From an uncultured Bacilli bacterium (lineage in GTDB: Bacteria > Bacillota_I > Bacilli_A > RF39 > UBA660): DNA of 35,214 nt. Under the pieces are notes generated by a model that worked only from the letters and a program-made list of their open reading frames with translations, searched no databases and was not told where the DNA came from. The DNA is taken from NCBI GenBank assembly GCA_910589335.1, contig CAJUTW010000012.1, forward strand, positions 1 through 35,214, in the 5' to 3' direction. The stretch's first letter is position 1, and each line of letters begins with the position of its first letter. Made by a program: the position numbers and the translations under genes. This document shows positions 1 through 8,998 of this stretch, piece by piece.

Positions 1-66
1 ACAAAACTAATTTCTCTAAATTTTTAAAAACGAGAATTAACTATTTTATTTAACAAATATCAAAAA

Positions 67-82
67 ACTATTTTGAAATAGT
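67..82. repeat. Short inverted repeat upstream of pyk
   Basis: Arms ACTATTT (67-73) and AAATAGT (76-82) are perfect inverted repeats around a 2-base centre, ending 9 bases before the pyk -35 box. It could be an operator for a regulator of pyk or part of the end of an upstream transcript. There is no T-run after it, which argues against an intrinsic terminator. AT-rich palindromes arise by chance often in this genome. Confidence 0.3.
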
Positions 83-91
83 GTATTACTA

Positions 92-120
92 TTGTCAAGT
101 TTTTAATTTTATGATAAAAT
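92..120 (+). promoter_or_regulatory. Sigma-A-type promoter of pyk
   Basis: TTGTCA (92-97) and TAAAAT (115-120) are separated by exactly 17 bases, giving a transcription start near 127 and a short leader to the AGGGAGGT ribosome binding site at 136-143. The spacing and distance to the gene are canonical. Confidence 0.6.
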
Positions 121-149
121 TACTAAAGTGTTTATAGGGAGGTATTTTA

Positions 150-1562
150 ATGAAAAAAACAAAAATAGTATGTAGTATAGGTCCTGCTTCTAATAAGCCA
201 GATGTAATGGAAAAAATGGTTTTAGCAGGAATGAATGTTGCAAGAATTAACTTTACTCATGCAACATTAGAAGAAAGAAAAATGGCAACTGACTCTGTTC
301 GTGAAGTTAGAGAACGTACAGGACAAAATATAGCAATTCTTTGGGATACTAAAGGTCCAGAGTTTCGTAGTGGAATGTTAGAGAATGATTCAATTGAATT
401 AATTCCAGGTAACATAATACGTCTTGTAAAAGAGAATGTTTTGGGTAATAAAGATAGAATAACTGTTAATCATCCAGAAGCACTTGATAGTTTAAGTGTT
501 GGAGATGTTATATTACTTGAAAATGCTAAAATGAAACTAGAAGTTATTAGTAAAGAAGAAGATGGTGTTACTTGTAAAGTTGTTCTTGGTGGAACTTTAG
601 GAAACAAAAAAAGTTTAAGTGCTCCAGGAATAAAATTAGATATTCCATATGTAAGTGATTTAGATCGCGAAGATATTAAATATGCTTGTGAACATGGTGG
701 AGAATATTTAGCAATTTCTTTTGTATCTTGTAAAGAAGATGTATTAGAAATAAAAGAGATTTTAAAAGAACATAATCGTGAAGATTTACAAATTATTTGT
801 AAAATTGAAAGTCAATTAGGTATTGATAATTTAAGAGATATTTTAACAGTATCAGATGGTGTAATGATTGGTCGAGGAGACTTAGGTACAGAAATTCCGA
901 GTGAAGAAGTTCCACATGCTCAAAAATTAATGATAAATATTTGTCGTGATATGGGCAAAGTTGTTATTACAGCTACTGAAATGTTAGAAACAATGATGGA
1001 AAATAGCCGTCCAAAAAGAGCAGAAACTTCTGATATAGCTAATGCTGTTTTAGATGGTACAGATGCAGTTATGTTAAGTGGTGAAACAACAGTAGGAAAA
1101 CATCCGATTGAAACAGTTCAAGCAATGGCTGATATATGTGAAGTTGCTGAAAAATATGCTAAATTTGATTATATTACTGGTAGAGAATCAACTGATAGCA
1201 CTGCCTCTGCAATAGCAGAAAGTGTTGTAGAAAGTTCTAACCGTTTAAGTGCTAAGTTAATTTGTGCATCAACAATAAGTGGAACAACTGCTAGATTAAT
1301 TAGTAATATGAAACCAAATGCTTTAATTTTAGGTTTATGTCCAGATGCTAAGACTGGTAGAAGATTAGCTCTAAATTGGGGTGTATATCCAGTTACTATG
1401 CCAATATTTAATTCAACAGATGAAATTTTAACAGAAAGTATTAATAAAGCTAAAGAATTTATGGATTTAAATAAAGGCGATATTGTTGTAACTACAGGAA
1501 GTTTCCCAAATACAGGAATTGCTCATCCTACAAACTTAATGAAAATAGAAGAAATAAATTAA
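150..1562 (+). CDS. pyk: Pyruvate kinase
   Basis: Converts phosphoenolpyruvate and ADP to pyruvate and ATP, the last step of glycolysis, in the cytoplasm. The protein (470 aa) opens with the family N-terminus KTKIVCSIGPAS, followed by the RINFTHA segment (usually RxNFSHG), the KIESQLG strand around residue 225, and the signature ATEMLETM with PKRAETSDIANAVLDG around 278-312. The length matches the common ~470-residue form; the extra C-terminal PEP-utiliser-like domain seen in Bacillus enzymes is absent. ATG at 150 is preceded by a strong AGGGAGGT at 136-143. It is a single-gene unit with its own promoter and a terminator directly after the stop. The G-to-A change in NFTHA is a small departure from the family consensus. 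Confidence 0.97.
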   Translation: MKKTKIVCSIGPASNKPDVMEKMVLAGMNVARINFTHATLEERKMATDSVREVRERTGQNIAILWDTKGPEFRSGMLENDSIELIPGNIIRLVKENVLGNKDRITVNHPEALDSLSVGDVILLENAKMKLEVISKEEDGVTCKVVLGGTLGNKKSLSAPGIKLDIPYVSDLDREDIKYACEHGGEYLAISFVSCKEDVLEIKEILKEHNREDLQIICKIESQLGIDNLRDILTVSDGVMIGRGDLGTEIPSEEVPHAQKLMINICRDMGKVVITATEMLETMMENSRPKRAETSDIANAVLDGTDAVMLSGETTVGKHPIETVQAMADICEVAEKYAKFDYITGRESTDSTASAIAESVVESSNRLSAKLICASTISGTTARLISNMKPNALILGLCPDAKTGRRLALNWGVYPVTMPIFNSTDEILTESINKAKEFMDLNKGDIVVTTGSFPNTGIAHPTNLMKIEEIN

Positions 1563-1596
1563 AAAAGCTATGTATAAATTACATAACTTTTTTCTT
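1561..1596. terminator. Bidirectional terminator between pyk and gmk
   Basis: A hairpin with arms AAAAAAGCTATGTA (1561-1574) and TACATAACTTTTTT (1580-1593), one C-A mismatch and a 5-base loop. It carries a T-run on both strands, so it can end both pyk (+) and the convergent tmcAL-gmk unit (-), whose stop lies at 1599. Confidence 0.75.
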
Positions 1597-1598
1597 TT

Positions 1599-2285
1599 TT
1601 ATAATATTTTATCTCCAATACCAGAATTATCAAAATCATCATCTTCCATTAATAATTCATGAATCTCTTCTTCTTTTGTATCTAAGAATACTTCTTCGAT
1701 TCTATCAACACGACATTTCTCAGCTTTAATAATAGCTTCTACTTTAGCAATAGCCTCATCTAAATCATCATTTACAACAACATAATTATATTTTGTAACT
1801 TCATTTATTTCTTTATATGCCGTATGAAATCTTTCAAGCATTTTTTCATAACTATCAGTTTTACGCCTTTTTAATCTATCAACTAAAATTTTTATAGATG
1901 GAGGCATTATAAAGATAAATAAAGCTTCAGGGATTAATTTTTTTATATTAGAAGCTCCTTCAATCTCTATTTCTAAAATAACATCAATACCAGCATTTAA
2001 TTTTTCTTTAATAAATTCTTTTGGTGTTCCATAATAGTTTCCAACATAATTTGTGTATTCTAAAAAATAATTTTCAGAAATCTTTTTTTCAAATTCCTCT
2101 TTACTAACAAAATTATAAGTTTCTCCAGGAATATCATTTTCTCTAATTGCTCTTGAAGTAGTTGAAACTGATAACCATCTTCCTTTATTATCATTTTTTA
2201 ATAGTCCTGAAATAACACTGCCTTTACCACCGCCACTAGGTGATGAAATAACTATTAATTGTCCAGTTTTTTTCTCTTTAATCAT
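1599..2285 (-). CDS. gmk: Guanylate kinase
   Basis: Phosphorylates GMP to GDP with ATP, feeding GTP and dGTP synthesis in the cytoplasm. The P-loop is SPSGGGKGS (residues 15-23), a slight variant of the usual GPSGxGKxT, and it is followed by the GMP-binding segment STTSRAIRENDIPGETYNFVS near 41-61, the equivalent of the family TTRxxRxGExxGxxYxFVS. At 228 aa it is longer than the usual ~205, because of an acidic C-terminal tail (EEEIHELLMEDDDFDNSG). The start is ATG at 2285 with GAAGGAGA just upstream, inside the end of tmcAL. It is the second gene of a two-gene minus-strand unit, 3 bases after the tmcAL stop, so translation is probably coupled. Confidence 0.94.
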   Translation of the reverse strand: MIKEKKTGQLIVISSPSGGGKGSVISGLLKNDNKGRWLSVSTTSRAIRENDIPGETYNFVSKEEFEKKISENYFLEYTNYVGNYYGTPKEFIKEKLNAGIDVILEIEIEGASNIKKLIPEALFIFIMPPSIKILVDRLKRRKTDSYEKMLERFHTAYKEINEVTKYNYVVVNDDLDEAIAKVEAIIKAEKCRVDRIEEVFLDTKEEEIHELLMEDDDFDNSGIGDKIL

Positions 2286-2288
2286 TTT

Positions 2289-3431
2289 TTAATCTCCTTC
2301 ATAATAAATAATTTTTCCAAATTCATTTTTTACTAAATTACTATTATTCAAAATATCATAAATTTTAGTTGTTTCAATTTCAAAATTTAACATTGAATCT
2401 TTTTCTTTATTGATTTTACTAATTAAAGGTATATCCAAATCTCTTTTTATTTTACTCAAATAATTTCTTCCTTTATCATTAAAACCTAATATTCTAATAT
2501 AATTAATATTTTTAAAAGAAATTGCCATCTCTTTAGTAAAATTACATAAAATATGTAACAACATTCTCTTAATTTTATTATAAGTATATCTTTTACTTTT
2601 AACTAAATTAATTAATTCTTCATAACTATTAGCATTTTCAATCTCTTTTTTTATTACTTTATCAATTCCCTCATCAACTGTTTGATAAATCGATAAATCA
2701 TTACAAGTTATTATTTTATATTTAAGAATTGAAAAATAATCGTCTATAAAATGTAAATCTTTAAGATATGGAGTAACTTCACTAGGAATATGTTCTGAAA
2801 CATCTTCATCTCTTTTTAAAGCCTCTCTAATTGAAGTAGCACTTGAAAATGTTGAATTTAACTCTAATTCATGATAATTATTAATTCTTTTTATAGTCTC
2901 AGCCTTAATTTTATAATTATTTTTATAAATTGCCTTCAAATAACTAACTCCTAATAAATCATTTGGAGTATCAATTTCTTTACCTGTTAAATCATAAATT
3001 GCATTATGAATAGCAGTAGGATAATTATTGCCCATTTTCGAATAAATTTTTACTAGCTTATCAAATTCATCATTATTAATTTGTGTTTTTGCAATAAGTT
3101 CTAAATCTTCAATCTTATTAGATTCACTTCCAAATATAACTTTTTCTACATTTAATTTTTCTAAAATAGTAATAGCTCCAAAACTAAAATAATCAGCTGA
3201 TTGTGTAGCAAAAGGATAGGGGAGTTCAACTACTAAATCAATTCCTAACTTTAAAGCAATTAAAGAACGTTTCCATTTATCTATAATAGTAAAATCTCCT
3301 CTTTCAGTAAAATTCCCCGACATAACTAATATTATTACATAATCAGGATATTTTTCTTTAATACTTTTTAAATGATACAAATGACCATTATGAAAAGGAT
3401 TATATTCAGCAATTATACCAATTGATTTCAT
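2289..3431 (-). CDS. tmcAL: tRNA(Met) cytidine acetate ligase TmcAL (YlbM family)
   Basis: Family members activate acetate with ATP and acetylate the wobble cytidine of elongator tRNA-Met (ac4C34). The nucleotidyltransferase-type motif HNGH lies at residues 14-17 of the start proposed here (GIIAEYNPFHNGHLYHL), and the SSATSIREAL segment further on matches the family ISxTxIR element. Length (380 aa) fits the family. A longer reading begins at ATG 3443, but that codon lies inside the ribosome binding site (GAGGGA) of ATG 3431 and only about 6 bases from the predicted transcription start, so 3431 is preferred. The gene shares a transcript with gmk downstream and is divergent from murG. Confidence 0.9.
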   Translation of the reverse strand: MKSIGIIAEYNPFHNGHLYHLKSIKEKYPDYVIILVMSGNFTERGDFTIIDKWKRSLIALKLGIDLVVELPYPFATQSADYFSFGAITILEKLNVEKVIFGSESNKIEDLELIAKTQINNDEFDKLVKIYSKMGNNYPTAIHNAIYDLTGKEIDTPNDLLGVSYLKAIYKNNYKIKAETIKRINNYHELELNSTFSSATSIREALKRDEDVSEHIPSEVTPYLKDLHFIDDYFSILKYKIITCNDLSIYQTVDEGIDKVIKKEIENANSYEELINLVKSKRYTYNKIKRMLLHILCNFTKEMAISFKNINYIRILGFNDKGRNYLSKIKRDLDIPLISKINKEKDSMLNFEIETTKIYDILNNSNLVKNEFGKIIYYEGD

Positions 3432-3455
3432 AATATCCCTCATTTCTTTTTTTGT

Positions 3456-3484
3456 ATTTTAACATGAATTTAATTAATATACAA
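3456..3484 (-). promoter_or_regulatory. Promoter of tmcAL-gmk
   Basis: Read on the minus strand: TTGTAT (3484-3479), 17 bases, then TAAAAT (3461-3456) with a TGT extension (extended -10). The predicted start near 3449 leaves a leader of about 18 bases to ATG 3431. Confidence 0.55.
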
Positions 3485-3578
3485 TTTTTATTGACTTCTT
3501 TTTTTCAAATTTTAGAATATATTTGAATAGAAGTGTAAAGTTTTAAAGAAATATAATATTTATTATAGTTAGTAAATA

Positions 3579-3587
3579 TGGTATAAT
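3579..3587 (+). promoter_or_regulatory. Extended -10 promoter of murG
   Basis: TGGTATAAT (3579-3587) is a perfect extended -10 element. The -35 position 17 bases upstream (TTTATT) is weak, as is usual for extended -10 promoters. The predicted start near 3594 is close to the GGAGTGA ribosome binding site (3597-3603), giving a very short leader. Confidence 0.5.
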
Positions 3588-3607
3588 TTTATAAATGGAG
3601 TGATTAG

Positions 3608-4684
3608 ATGAGAGTAGTCATAGCAGCAGGAGGAACTGGTGGACATATTTATCCTGCATTAGCAATTATTAATAAAATAAAAGAAAAAGACAAGACAAGT
3701 GAATTCTTATATATAGGTACAACAGACAGAATGGAAAAAGATCTTATTCCAAAATTAGGAATTAATTTTGTTGGTATTGAAATGAAAGGATTAAATAGAA
3801 AAAATCTTTTTTCGAATTTTAGCGTTTTAAATAAATTTTGGTTAGCTATCAAAAAAGCTACTATTGAAATAAAAAAGTTTAACCCAGACATAGTAATAGG
3901 AGCAGGAGGATACATCACAGCCCCAGTTTTATATGCTGCAAAAAAATTAAAAATAAAAACTTTAATTCATGAACAAAATTCAATTCCAGGAGTATCTAAC
4001 AAATTTATAAGTAGATTTGCAGATAAAATTTGTGTATCCCTTCCAAATAGTTTGCAACTATTTCCTAAAAAGAAAGTAGTTTATACAGGAAATCCTCGTA
4101 GTGAAGAAATTATAAAAGTTGATAAGATTTTAAAAAGTAGTATAGGATTTGATGATAATAAGAAATTAGTTGTAATTGTTATGGGATCTCTTGGAAGTAC
4201 AACTATGACTACAAAAATTAAAGAATTGATCCCTGAGTTTACTAATAAAAATTATCAAGTATTAATTATTACAGGAAAAACCTATTTTGAAGAATATCAA
4301 GATTTAAATTTACCTAAAAATATCAAAATATTACCTTTTATGGATAATTTAATAAATCTATTAAAAGACTCTGATTTAATAATTTCCAGAGCAGGAGCAT
4401 CAACTATAGCAGAAATAACAGCAATAGGTTTACCAGCAATACTAGTCCCATCACCTTATGTAACAAATAACCATCAATATAAAAATGCTAAAGAATTAGA
4501 AAATAGAGGAGCATGTAAAATAGTTACAGAAAGTGAGTTTTCAAAAGAAAAGATTATCAATGAAATTGATAAACTATTTGATGATAAAGATAGTTATGAT
4601 TCAATGTCAAAAAATAGTAAAAAATTAGGAATAGATAATTCATCATCAAGAATATATGACGAGATAAGAAAGTTAACAAGGTGA
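3608..4684 (+). CDS. murG: UDP-GlcNAc:lipid I N-acetylglucosaminyltransferase MurG
   Basis: Adds GlcNAc from UDP-GlcNAc to undecaprenyl-pyrophosphoryl-MurNAc-pentapeptide on the inner face of the membrane, making lipid II. It has the N-terminal loop AAGGTGGHIYPA (residues 6-17), GAGGYITAP near 98, IHEQNSIPG near 120, and the C-terminal sugar-nucleotide motif SRAGASTIAEITAIGLPA followed by PSPYVTNNHQYKNA. The length (358 aa) is normal for this GT28 peripheral membrane enzyme. ATG 3608 follows GGAGTGA. It is the first gene of murG-murB-divIB and the membrane-protein genes after it. murB starts 4 bases beyond the murG TGA stop, whose AAGGTGA is the murB ribosome binding site. Confidence 0.96.
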   Translation: MRVVIAAGGTGGHIYPALAIINKIKEKDKTSEFLYIGTTDRMEKDLIPKLGINFVGIEMKGLNRKNLFSNFSVLNKFWLAIKKATIEIKKFNPDIVIGAGGYITAPVLYAAKKLKIKTLIHEQNSIPGVSNKFISRFADKICVSLPNSLQLFPKKKVVYTGNPRSEEIIKVDKILKSSIGFDDNKKLVVIVMGSLGSTTMTTKIKELIPEFTNKNYQVLIITGKTYFEEYQDLNLPKNIKILPFMDNLINLLKDSDLIISRAGASTIAEITAIGLPAILVPSPYVTNNHQYKNAKELENRGACKIVTESEFSKEKIINEIDKLFDDKDSYDSMSKNSKKLGIDNSSSRIYDEIRKLTR

Positions 4685-4688
4685 TAAT

Positions 4689-5597
4689 ATGGATGAAATA
4701 ATCAAAAAAATTAAAGAAAATAATATTGGTAAACTAGAAGAAAACGTTTCTTTAAAAAAATATACTACATATCGAGTTGGTGGGGTAGCTAGATGTATAG
4801 TATACCCTAGAAGTGTTACTAAACTTGTTACACTAATAAAAATACTAAAATCATCAAATATTAAATTTAAAATATTAGGAAGAGGCTCTAATTTACTTTT
4901 TAGTAATAAATTATATGATGGTGTTTTAATAAAACTAGATTGCTTTGATGACTTAGAATTTTTTAATAAAAATAAAGTTCGAGTAGGAGCAGGTTTTTCT
5001 TTAATTAAACTAAGTTTATTAACAGCAAAAAAAGGTCTTACTGGTCTTGAATTTGCAGCAGGAATACCAGGAAGTGTCGGAGGAGCAGTATTTATGAATG
5101 CTGGTGCTTATAAATCAGATATGGGATACATCATTGAATCAGTAAAAGTTCTAACACCAGACTATAAAGTAATTATTTTAGAAAATAAAGAAATGAATTT
5201 TCACTATAGAAGTTCGTATTTACAATCTCACCCAGGTTATATATGTTTAGAAGTAATTCTTAAATTACAAAAAGGTAAAAAAGAAGCTATTGAAGAAGTT
5301 ATCTCTGAAAGAAAAAAAAGAAGAGTTGAGTCACAACCTCTTGAATATCCATCAGCAGGAAGTGTTTTCAGAAATCCCGAAAATAATTATGCAGGAAAAT
5401 TAATAGAAGATCTTGGACTAAAAGGTCTAATAAAAGGTGGCGCTATGATTAGCGATAAACACGCTAACTTTATTGTCAATTATAAAGATGCTGAAAGCGA
5501 CGATATTAAATATTTAATAGACTTATGTTCAAAAAAAGTATATGATGAATATAAGATAGAATTAAAATGTGAACAAGAATTTGTAAATTGGGAGTAG
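4689..5597 (+). CDS. murB: UDP-N-acetylenolpyruvoylglucosamine reductase MurB
   Basis: Flavoenzyme that reduces UDP-GlcNAc-enolpyruvate to UDP-MurNAc with NADPH. The FAD-binding segment contains KYTTYRVGG (residues 24-32), LGRGSNLLFS near 58-67, and GLEFAAGIPGSVGGAVFMNAGAY near 117-140. The catalytic C-terminal part has YPSAGSVFRNP (the Ser is the proton donor position) and GAMISDKHANFIVN. At 302 aa it has the size of the Gram-positive type II enzyme. ATG 4689 is preceded by AAGGTGA overlapping the murG stop. It lies between murG and divIB, as in many Bacillota dcw clusters. Confidence 0.96.
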   Translation: MDEIIKKIKENNIGKLEENVSLKKYTTYRVGGVARCIVYPRSVTKLVTLIKILKSSNIKFKILGRGSNLLFSNKLYDGVLIKLDCFDDLEFFNKNKVRVGAGFSLIKLSLLTAKKGLTGLEFAAGIPGSVGGAVFMNAGAYKSDMGYIIESVKVLTPDYKVIILENKEMNFHYRSSYLQSHPGYICLEVILKLQKGKKEAIEEVISERKKRRVESQPLEYPSAGSVFRNPENNYAGKLIEDLGLKGLIKGGAMISDKHANFIVNYKDAESDDIKYLIDLCSKKVYDEYKIELKCEQEFVNWE

Positions 5598-5599
5598 TT

Positions 5600-6289
5600 A
5601 TGGCAAAAAAGATAGTAAAAAGGAAAAAAATAAAAGTATTTAATCTTTTAATTAGTCTTTTAATTTTATTAGGACTATCTTTTTGTGTTTATTTATTATT
5701 TAAAATACCAACTAAAAATATCATTATAAAAAATACTAACTATTTAAATGATGACTATATTTTAGAACTTGCAAAAATCAAAAATTATCCAGAATTCTTA
5801 TTAATCAAAAATAATAATATCAAAGAAAAATTAGAAAAATCAGAATACATATCTAATGTTAAAGTATCAAAAAAATGGGGATTTATTTTAGAAATTAAGA
5901 TAGAGGAAAATAGAGCATTATTTTTTGATATGAATAAAAGAAAATATATTTTTACAAATAAAAAAGAAAAAGTAGAAGATGAAATTAATATAAAATTTCG
6001 TATACCAAGATTACTTAATTATGTACCTGATAAAAAATATATAAATTTTATAAAAAAAATGTCTGAAATAAATGAAGAAACATTATCAAAAATCTCAGAT
6101 ATAGAATATCAACCTAATGAATATGATAAAGACAGATTTCTTTTATATATGGATGATGGAAATATGGTTTATCTTACTTTAACAAAATTTAAGATGATTA
6201 ATCATTATAATGATGTGTTAAGTCAATTAGAAAATCATAAAGGTATTTTATATTTAGATAATGGAAATCATTTTCAAATAAAGGAGTAG
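5600..6289 (+). CDS. divIB: Cell division protein DivIB/FtsQ
   Basis: Bitopic divisome protein that with FtsL and DivIC links septal peptidoglycan synthesis to the Z-ring. The short basic cytoplasmic N-terminus (KKIVKRKKIK) is followed by one membrane segment at about residues 13-34, then a POTRA-type domain at about 38-105 (from the TKNIIIKNTNYLN segment to the WGFILEIKIEEN strand) and a beta domain to the end. Total 229 aa. An in-frame TTG at 5588 would add four residues, but GGGAG (5590-5594) sits 5 bases before ATG 5600, which is therefore the start. The tag stop of murB (5595-5597) overlaps this ribosome binding site. Sequence conservation is low, as is normal for DivIB; position and topology carry the call. 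Confidence 0.85.
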   Translation: MAKKIVKRKKIKVFNLLISLLILLGLSFCVYLLFKIPTKNIIIKNTNYLNDDYILELAKIKNYPEFLLIKNNNIKEKLEKSEYISNVKVSKKWGFILEIKIEENRALFFDMNKRKYIFTNKKEKVEDEINIKFRIPRLLNYVPDKKYINFIKKMSEINEETLSKISDIEYQPNEYDKDRFLLYMDDGNMVYLTLTKFKMINHYNDVLSQLENHKGILYLDNGNHFQIKE

Positions 6290-6292
6290 CCT

Positions 6293-7654
6293 ATGAAAAA
6301 TAAGAATAAATTAATTTTAAAAGTTTTAAAATATGGAATATTATTCTTATTTTTTTTATATTCATTAACTATTTCTTATAATATTTTTTTCGGAGACACC
6401 ATAGTTAACTATGGCTTTAGTTATGCAATAAGTAAAGGAGAAATTCCATATAACGATTTTAATCTTATAATACCTTTATTTTCACCATTATTATATTCTC
6501 TAAGTTTAATATTTACAAAGAATATAATTTCGTATTTTATAATGCAAAGCATTCTTTTAGTAATATTATTTGAAATATTAGAAAAATTTCTTAGTAAAAA
6601 AGTTTATATTTTATTACCGTTAACATTAATTGGATATCCTCTTTGTCTTTTTTCAATCTTTTTTCCAGGTTATAACTTTATTCTATTATTTTTAATTATT
6701 ATAATAATGTTTTTAGAAAGCAGAAACAGTAATGATTATTTAATAGGCTTTATCATTGGATTAAGTATAATTACAAAACACACAATTGGTATTTTTTTAA
6801 TATTACCAAGCTTAATTTATATAAATAAAAATTATCACAAAATATTAAAACGACTTTTAGGATTATTAATTCCTTGTTGTTTATTTCTAATATATTTAAT
6901 TTTTACTAAAAGTTTTAATAATTTCTTTAATCTATGTTTTATGGGATTATTTGATTTTGCAAAAACAAACTTTTATCTAAAAAATAAGACTACCTTAATA
7001 ATTTTATTAATAGGAATTATCTATTTAGTATATAGTATTTTTAAAAGAAAAAACGACATCAACAATTATTATATTTTAATAAGTTTACTGTTTATTTATC
7101 CATTAATAGATGATTACCATCTTTCTCATTTTATATTTTTAGAACTCATTTTATTATTAACTAATTTAAAATTAAATATTAATAATAAATTTTTAGTAAA
7201 AAATAGCTTAATTTTTACAAGTTTATTTACAATTATTTGGACATTTATAGTTTTTAATTATGGAGATTATAAATTTATTAATTTTCCTAATTATCCACTT
7301 CGTTATATAAATAATTCTGATTATAAAACTTATAAAGAACTAAAAAAATATATAGAAAAAAGCAATAAAAATATAATCTTATTTAGTATTGGAACAGAAA
7401 ACTATTTTTATAAAATCACCAATAATCTAAATATAACTTATTTTGATTTACCCAATTATGGAAATTATGGTTATGATAGTTATAATATGATGATTAAAAA
7501 ATTTAATAAACTAAATGATACAATAATTTTAATTAATAAAAATACTTTAAAAACCAAAGAACAACAATTTTATAAAGAATTAGCTAACTATGTTGTTAAT
7601 AATTATCAAGAAATAGGTAAACTTTCACGATATAATATATATTACAAGGAGTAA
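6293..7654 (+). CDS. GT-C-like polytopic membrane protein, paralog 1 of 4
   Basis: Unknown function; not a recognised dcw gene. The protein (453 aa) starts with a membrane segment (about 13-32), then an outside loop with Asp35 and the block VNYGFSYAISKGEIPYNDF (38-56). This layout, an acidic residue after TM1 followed by G-x-I-P-Y-x-D-F, resembles GT-C glycosyltransferases that use polyprenyl-phosphate sugars. About ten hydrophobic segments follow, with TKHTIGIFL near 160 and LCFMGLFDF near 214, then a soluble C-terminal part containing GNYGY and ending NIYYKE. RBS AAGGAG 6281-6286 overlaps the divIB stop. In this copy the conserved Trp of WNYGF is Val. It is the most divergent of the four at that site. 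Substrate and direct homology to a named GT family cannot be settled by eye. Confidence 0.6.
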   Translation: MKNKNKLILKVLKYGILFLFFLYSLTISYNIFFGDTIVNYGFSYAISKGEIPYNDFNLIIPLFSPLLYSLSLIFTKNIISYFIMQSILLVILFEILEKFLSKKVYILLPLTLIGYPLCLFSIFFPGYNFILLFLIIIIMFLESRNSNDYLIGFIIGLSIITKHTIGIFLILPSLIYINKNYHKILKRLLGLLIPCCLFLIYLIFTKSFNNFFNLCFMGLFDFAKTNFYLKNKTTLIILLIGIIYLVYSIFKRKNDINNYYILISLLFIYPLIDDYHLSHFIFLELILLLTNLKLNINNKFLVKNSLIFTSLFTIIWTFIVFNYGDYKFINFPNYPLRYINNSDYKTYKELKKYIEKSNKNIILFSIGTENYFYKITNNLNITYFDLPNYGNYGYDSYNMMIKKFNKLNDTIILINKNTLKTKEQQFYKELANYVVNNYQEIGKLSRYNIYYKE

Positions 7655-7657
7655 ATT

Positions 7658-8986
7658 ATGAAGAAAAATATTTTAACTTTTTTTAAATACTTAAGCTGTT
7701 TTCTTTTCTTTTTATTATTATTTACAGTAATTTGTAATGACTTAGTTCCTTATGACTTTATTTGGAATTATGGATTTAGTCACGCTATTAGAATAGGCGA
7801 AATACCATATCTTGATTTTAATACTATTAGTACTCCTTTATATAGTTTTATCATGGCTTTTTTTCTATTAATTTGGGATAATTTTTTTATGTTTTTAATC
7901 ACGCAATCTCTTTTATGTACTTTATTTGTAAGTCTTCTTTTTAAATATTTAAATAAATTAGCTTGGTTCATTTTATTAATTTTATCTTTCCCATTATTTA
8001 AAGCCTTTATTGGTACATATAACTTTTTAGCACTTATACTTATTTTATTTTTATTCATATTAGAGACAAAAAAGAAAAGTGACTTAAAAATTGGTATTGT
8101 TTTAGGATTATTAATATTAACTAAACATTCAATTGGAGGAGTAGCTTTAATTACAAATCTATTATTTTTAAAAGATATTAAAAGAATTCTTAAAAGATCT
8201 TTCGGCGTATTTTTACCATGTTTAGTTTTTTTTATCTATTTATTACTTACTAAGAGTTTATATAAATTCATTGATTTATGCTTTATAGGACTTTTTGATT
8301 TCCAAGCAAATAATGGCAATATTTTTAATATATTAGGAATTATTTCTATAATACTTATTATTTTACTAATTATAAAATATTTTAAAACGAAAGATATAAA
8401 AATCTCATATGTAATAGCCTCTTACTTTTTAGCCTTCCCATTATTTGATTTCTATCATTTTAGTATGTTTTTAGCAATTTTTATTCTATATTTTATAAAA
8501 GATACTAATCTTAATGAAGTCTATATTAAAAAATTATCTATAATAATTTTATTAATAGTGCTTACTTTTAATATATTAATTAGAATAGATACTTATAAAC
8601 AATTACACTTTTTAAAACTCAATAGATTTGAATATTATTTAGTAAAAGATTATGAAAAAGAAAAATTTCATAAACTTCTAAAAAAATATCAAGAAAAAGA
8701 AAATACAATAATAGTTGGAAATCATGCTATGATAATTGATATAATAAGTAATAGAAAAATTACCTATTTTGATATTACATTAAAAGGAAATTACGGTTAT
8801 AAAGGTACTGAAAAAATGATTACAAAAATAGATAATTTAAAAGATGTATATTTTTTTATAGACATGCGAAGCTTATTAGAATGTTTAGACAAAACCCAGC
8901 TAGATTATAAACTACTTACAACAATAATTAAAACAAGTAAATTAGTTGATAAAGTGGATTCCTATAATATATATTATAAAGAATAA
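7658..8986 (+). CDS. GT-C-like polytopic membrane protein, paralog 2 of 4
   Basis: Second copy of the same family (442 aa), 3 bases after paralog 1 and read from ATG 7658 behind AAGGAG. First membrane segment about 8-27, then Asp33 and WNYGFSHAIRIGEIPYLDF (36-54). The mid-protein landmarks are GLLILTKHSIGGVAL, LKRSFGVFLPCLVFFIYLL and LCFIGLFDF. FYHFSMF follows near the last membrane segments, and the soluble tail has TYFDITLKGNYGYKG and ends NIYYKE. All landmarks align in order with the three neighbours, so the set arose by tandem duplication. The strongly conserved Asp and W-N-Y-G-F motif in the first outside loop is where GT-C enzymes keep catalytic acids, which is the basis for the tentative class. 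Confidence 0.6.
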   Translation: MKKNILTFFKYLSCFLFFLLLFTVICNDLVPYDFIWNYGFSHAIRIGEIPYLDFNTISTPLYSFIMAFFLLIWDNFFMFLITQSLLCTLFVSLLFKYLNKLAWFILLILSFPLFKAFIGTYNFLALILILFLFILETKKKSDLKIGIVLGLLILTKHSIGGVALITNLLFLKDIKRILKRSFGVFLPCLVFFIYLLLTKSLYKFIDLCFIGLFDFQANNGNIFNILGIISIILIILLIIKYFKTKDIKISYVIASYFLAFPLFDFYHFSMFLAIFILYFIKDTNLNEVYIKKLSIIILLIVLTFNILIRIDTYKQLHFLKLNRFEYYLVKDYEKEKFHKLLKKYQEKENTIIVGNHAMIIDIISNRKITYFDITLKGNYGYKGTEKMITKIDNLKDVYFFIDMRSLLECLDKTQLDYKLLTTIIKTSKLVDKVDSYNIYYKE

Positions 8987-8998
8987 AGGAGTAAAGAA

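Noticed and set aside
3649..3918. 89-codon minus-strand frame inside murG
   Set aside because: Antisense shadow of murG, no signals.
5588..5599. TTG start of divIB at 5588
   Set aside because: Lies in the RBS (GGGAG) of ATG 5600 and inside murB.
7780..8058. 92-codon open frame on the minus strand inside the second GT-C-like gene
   Set aside because: Antisense to a gene with clear family motifs; no translation signals.
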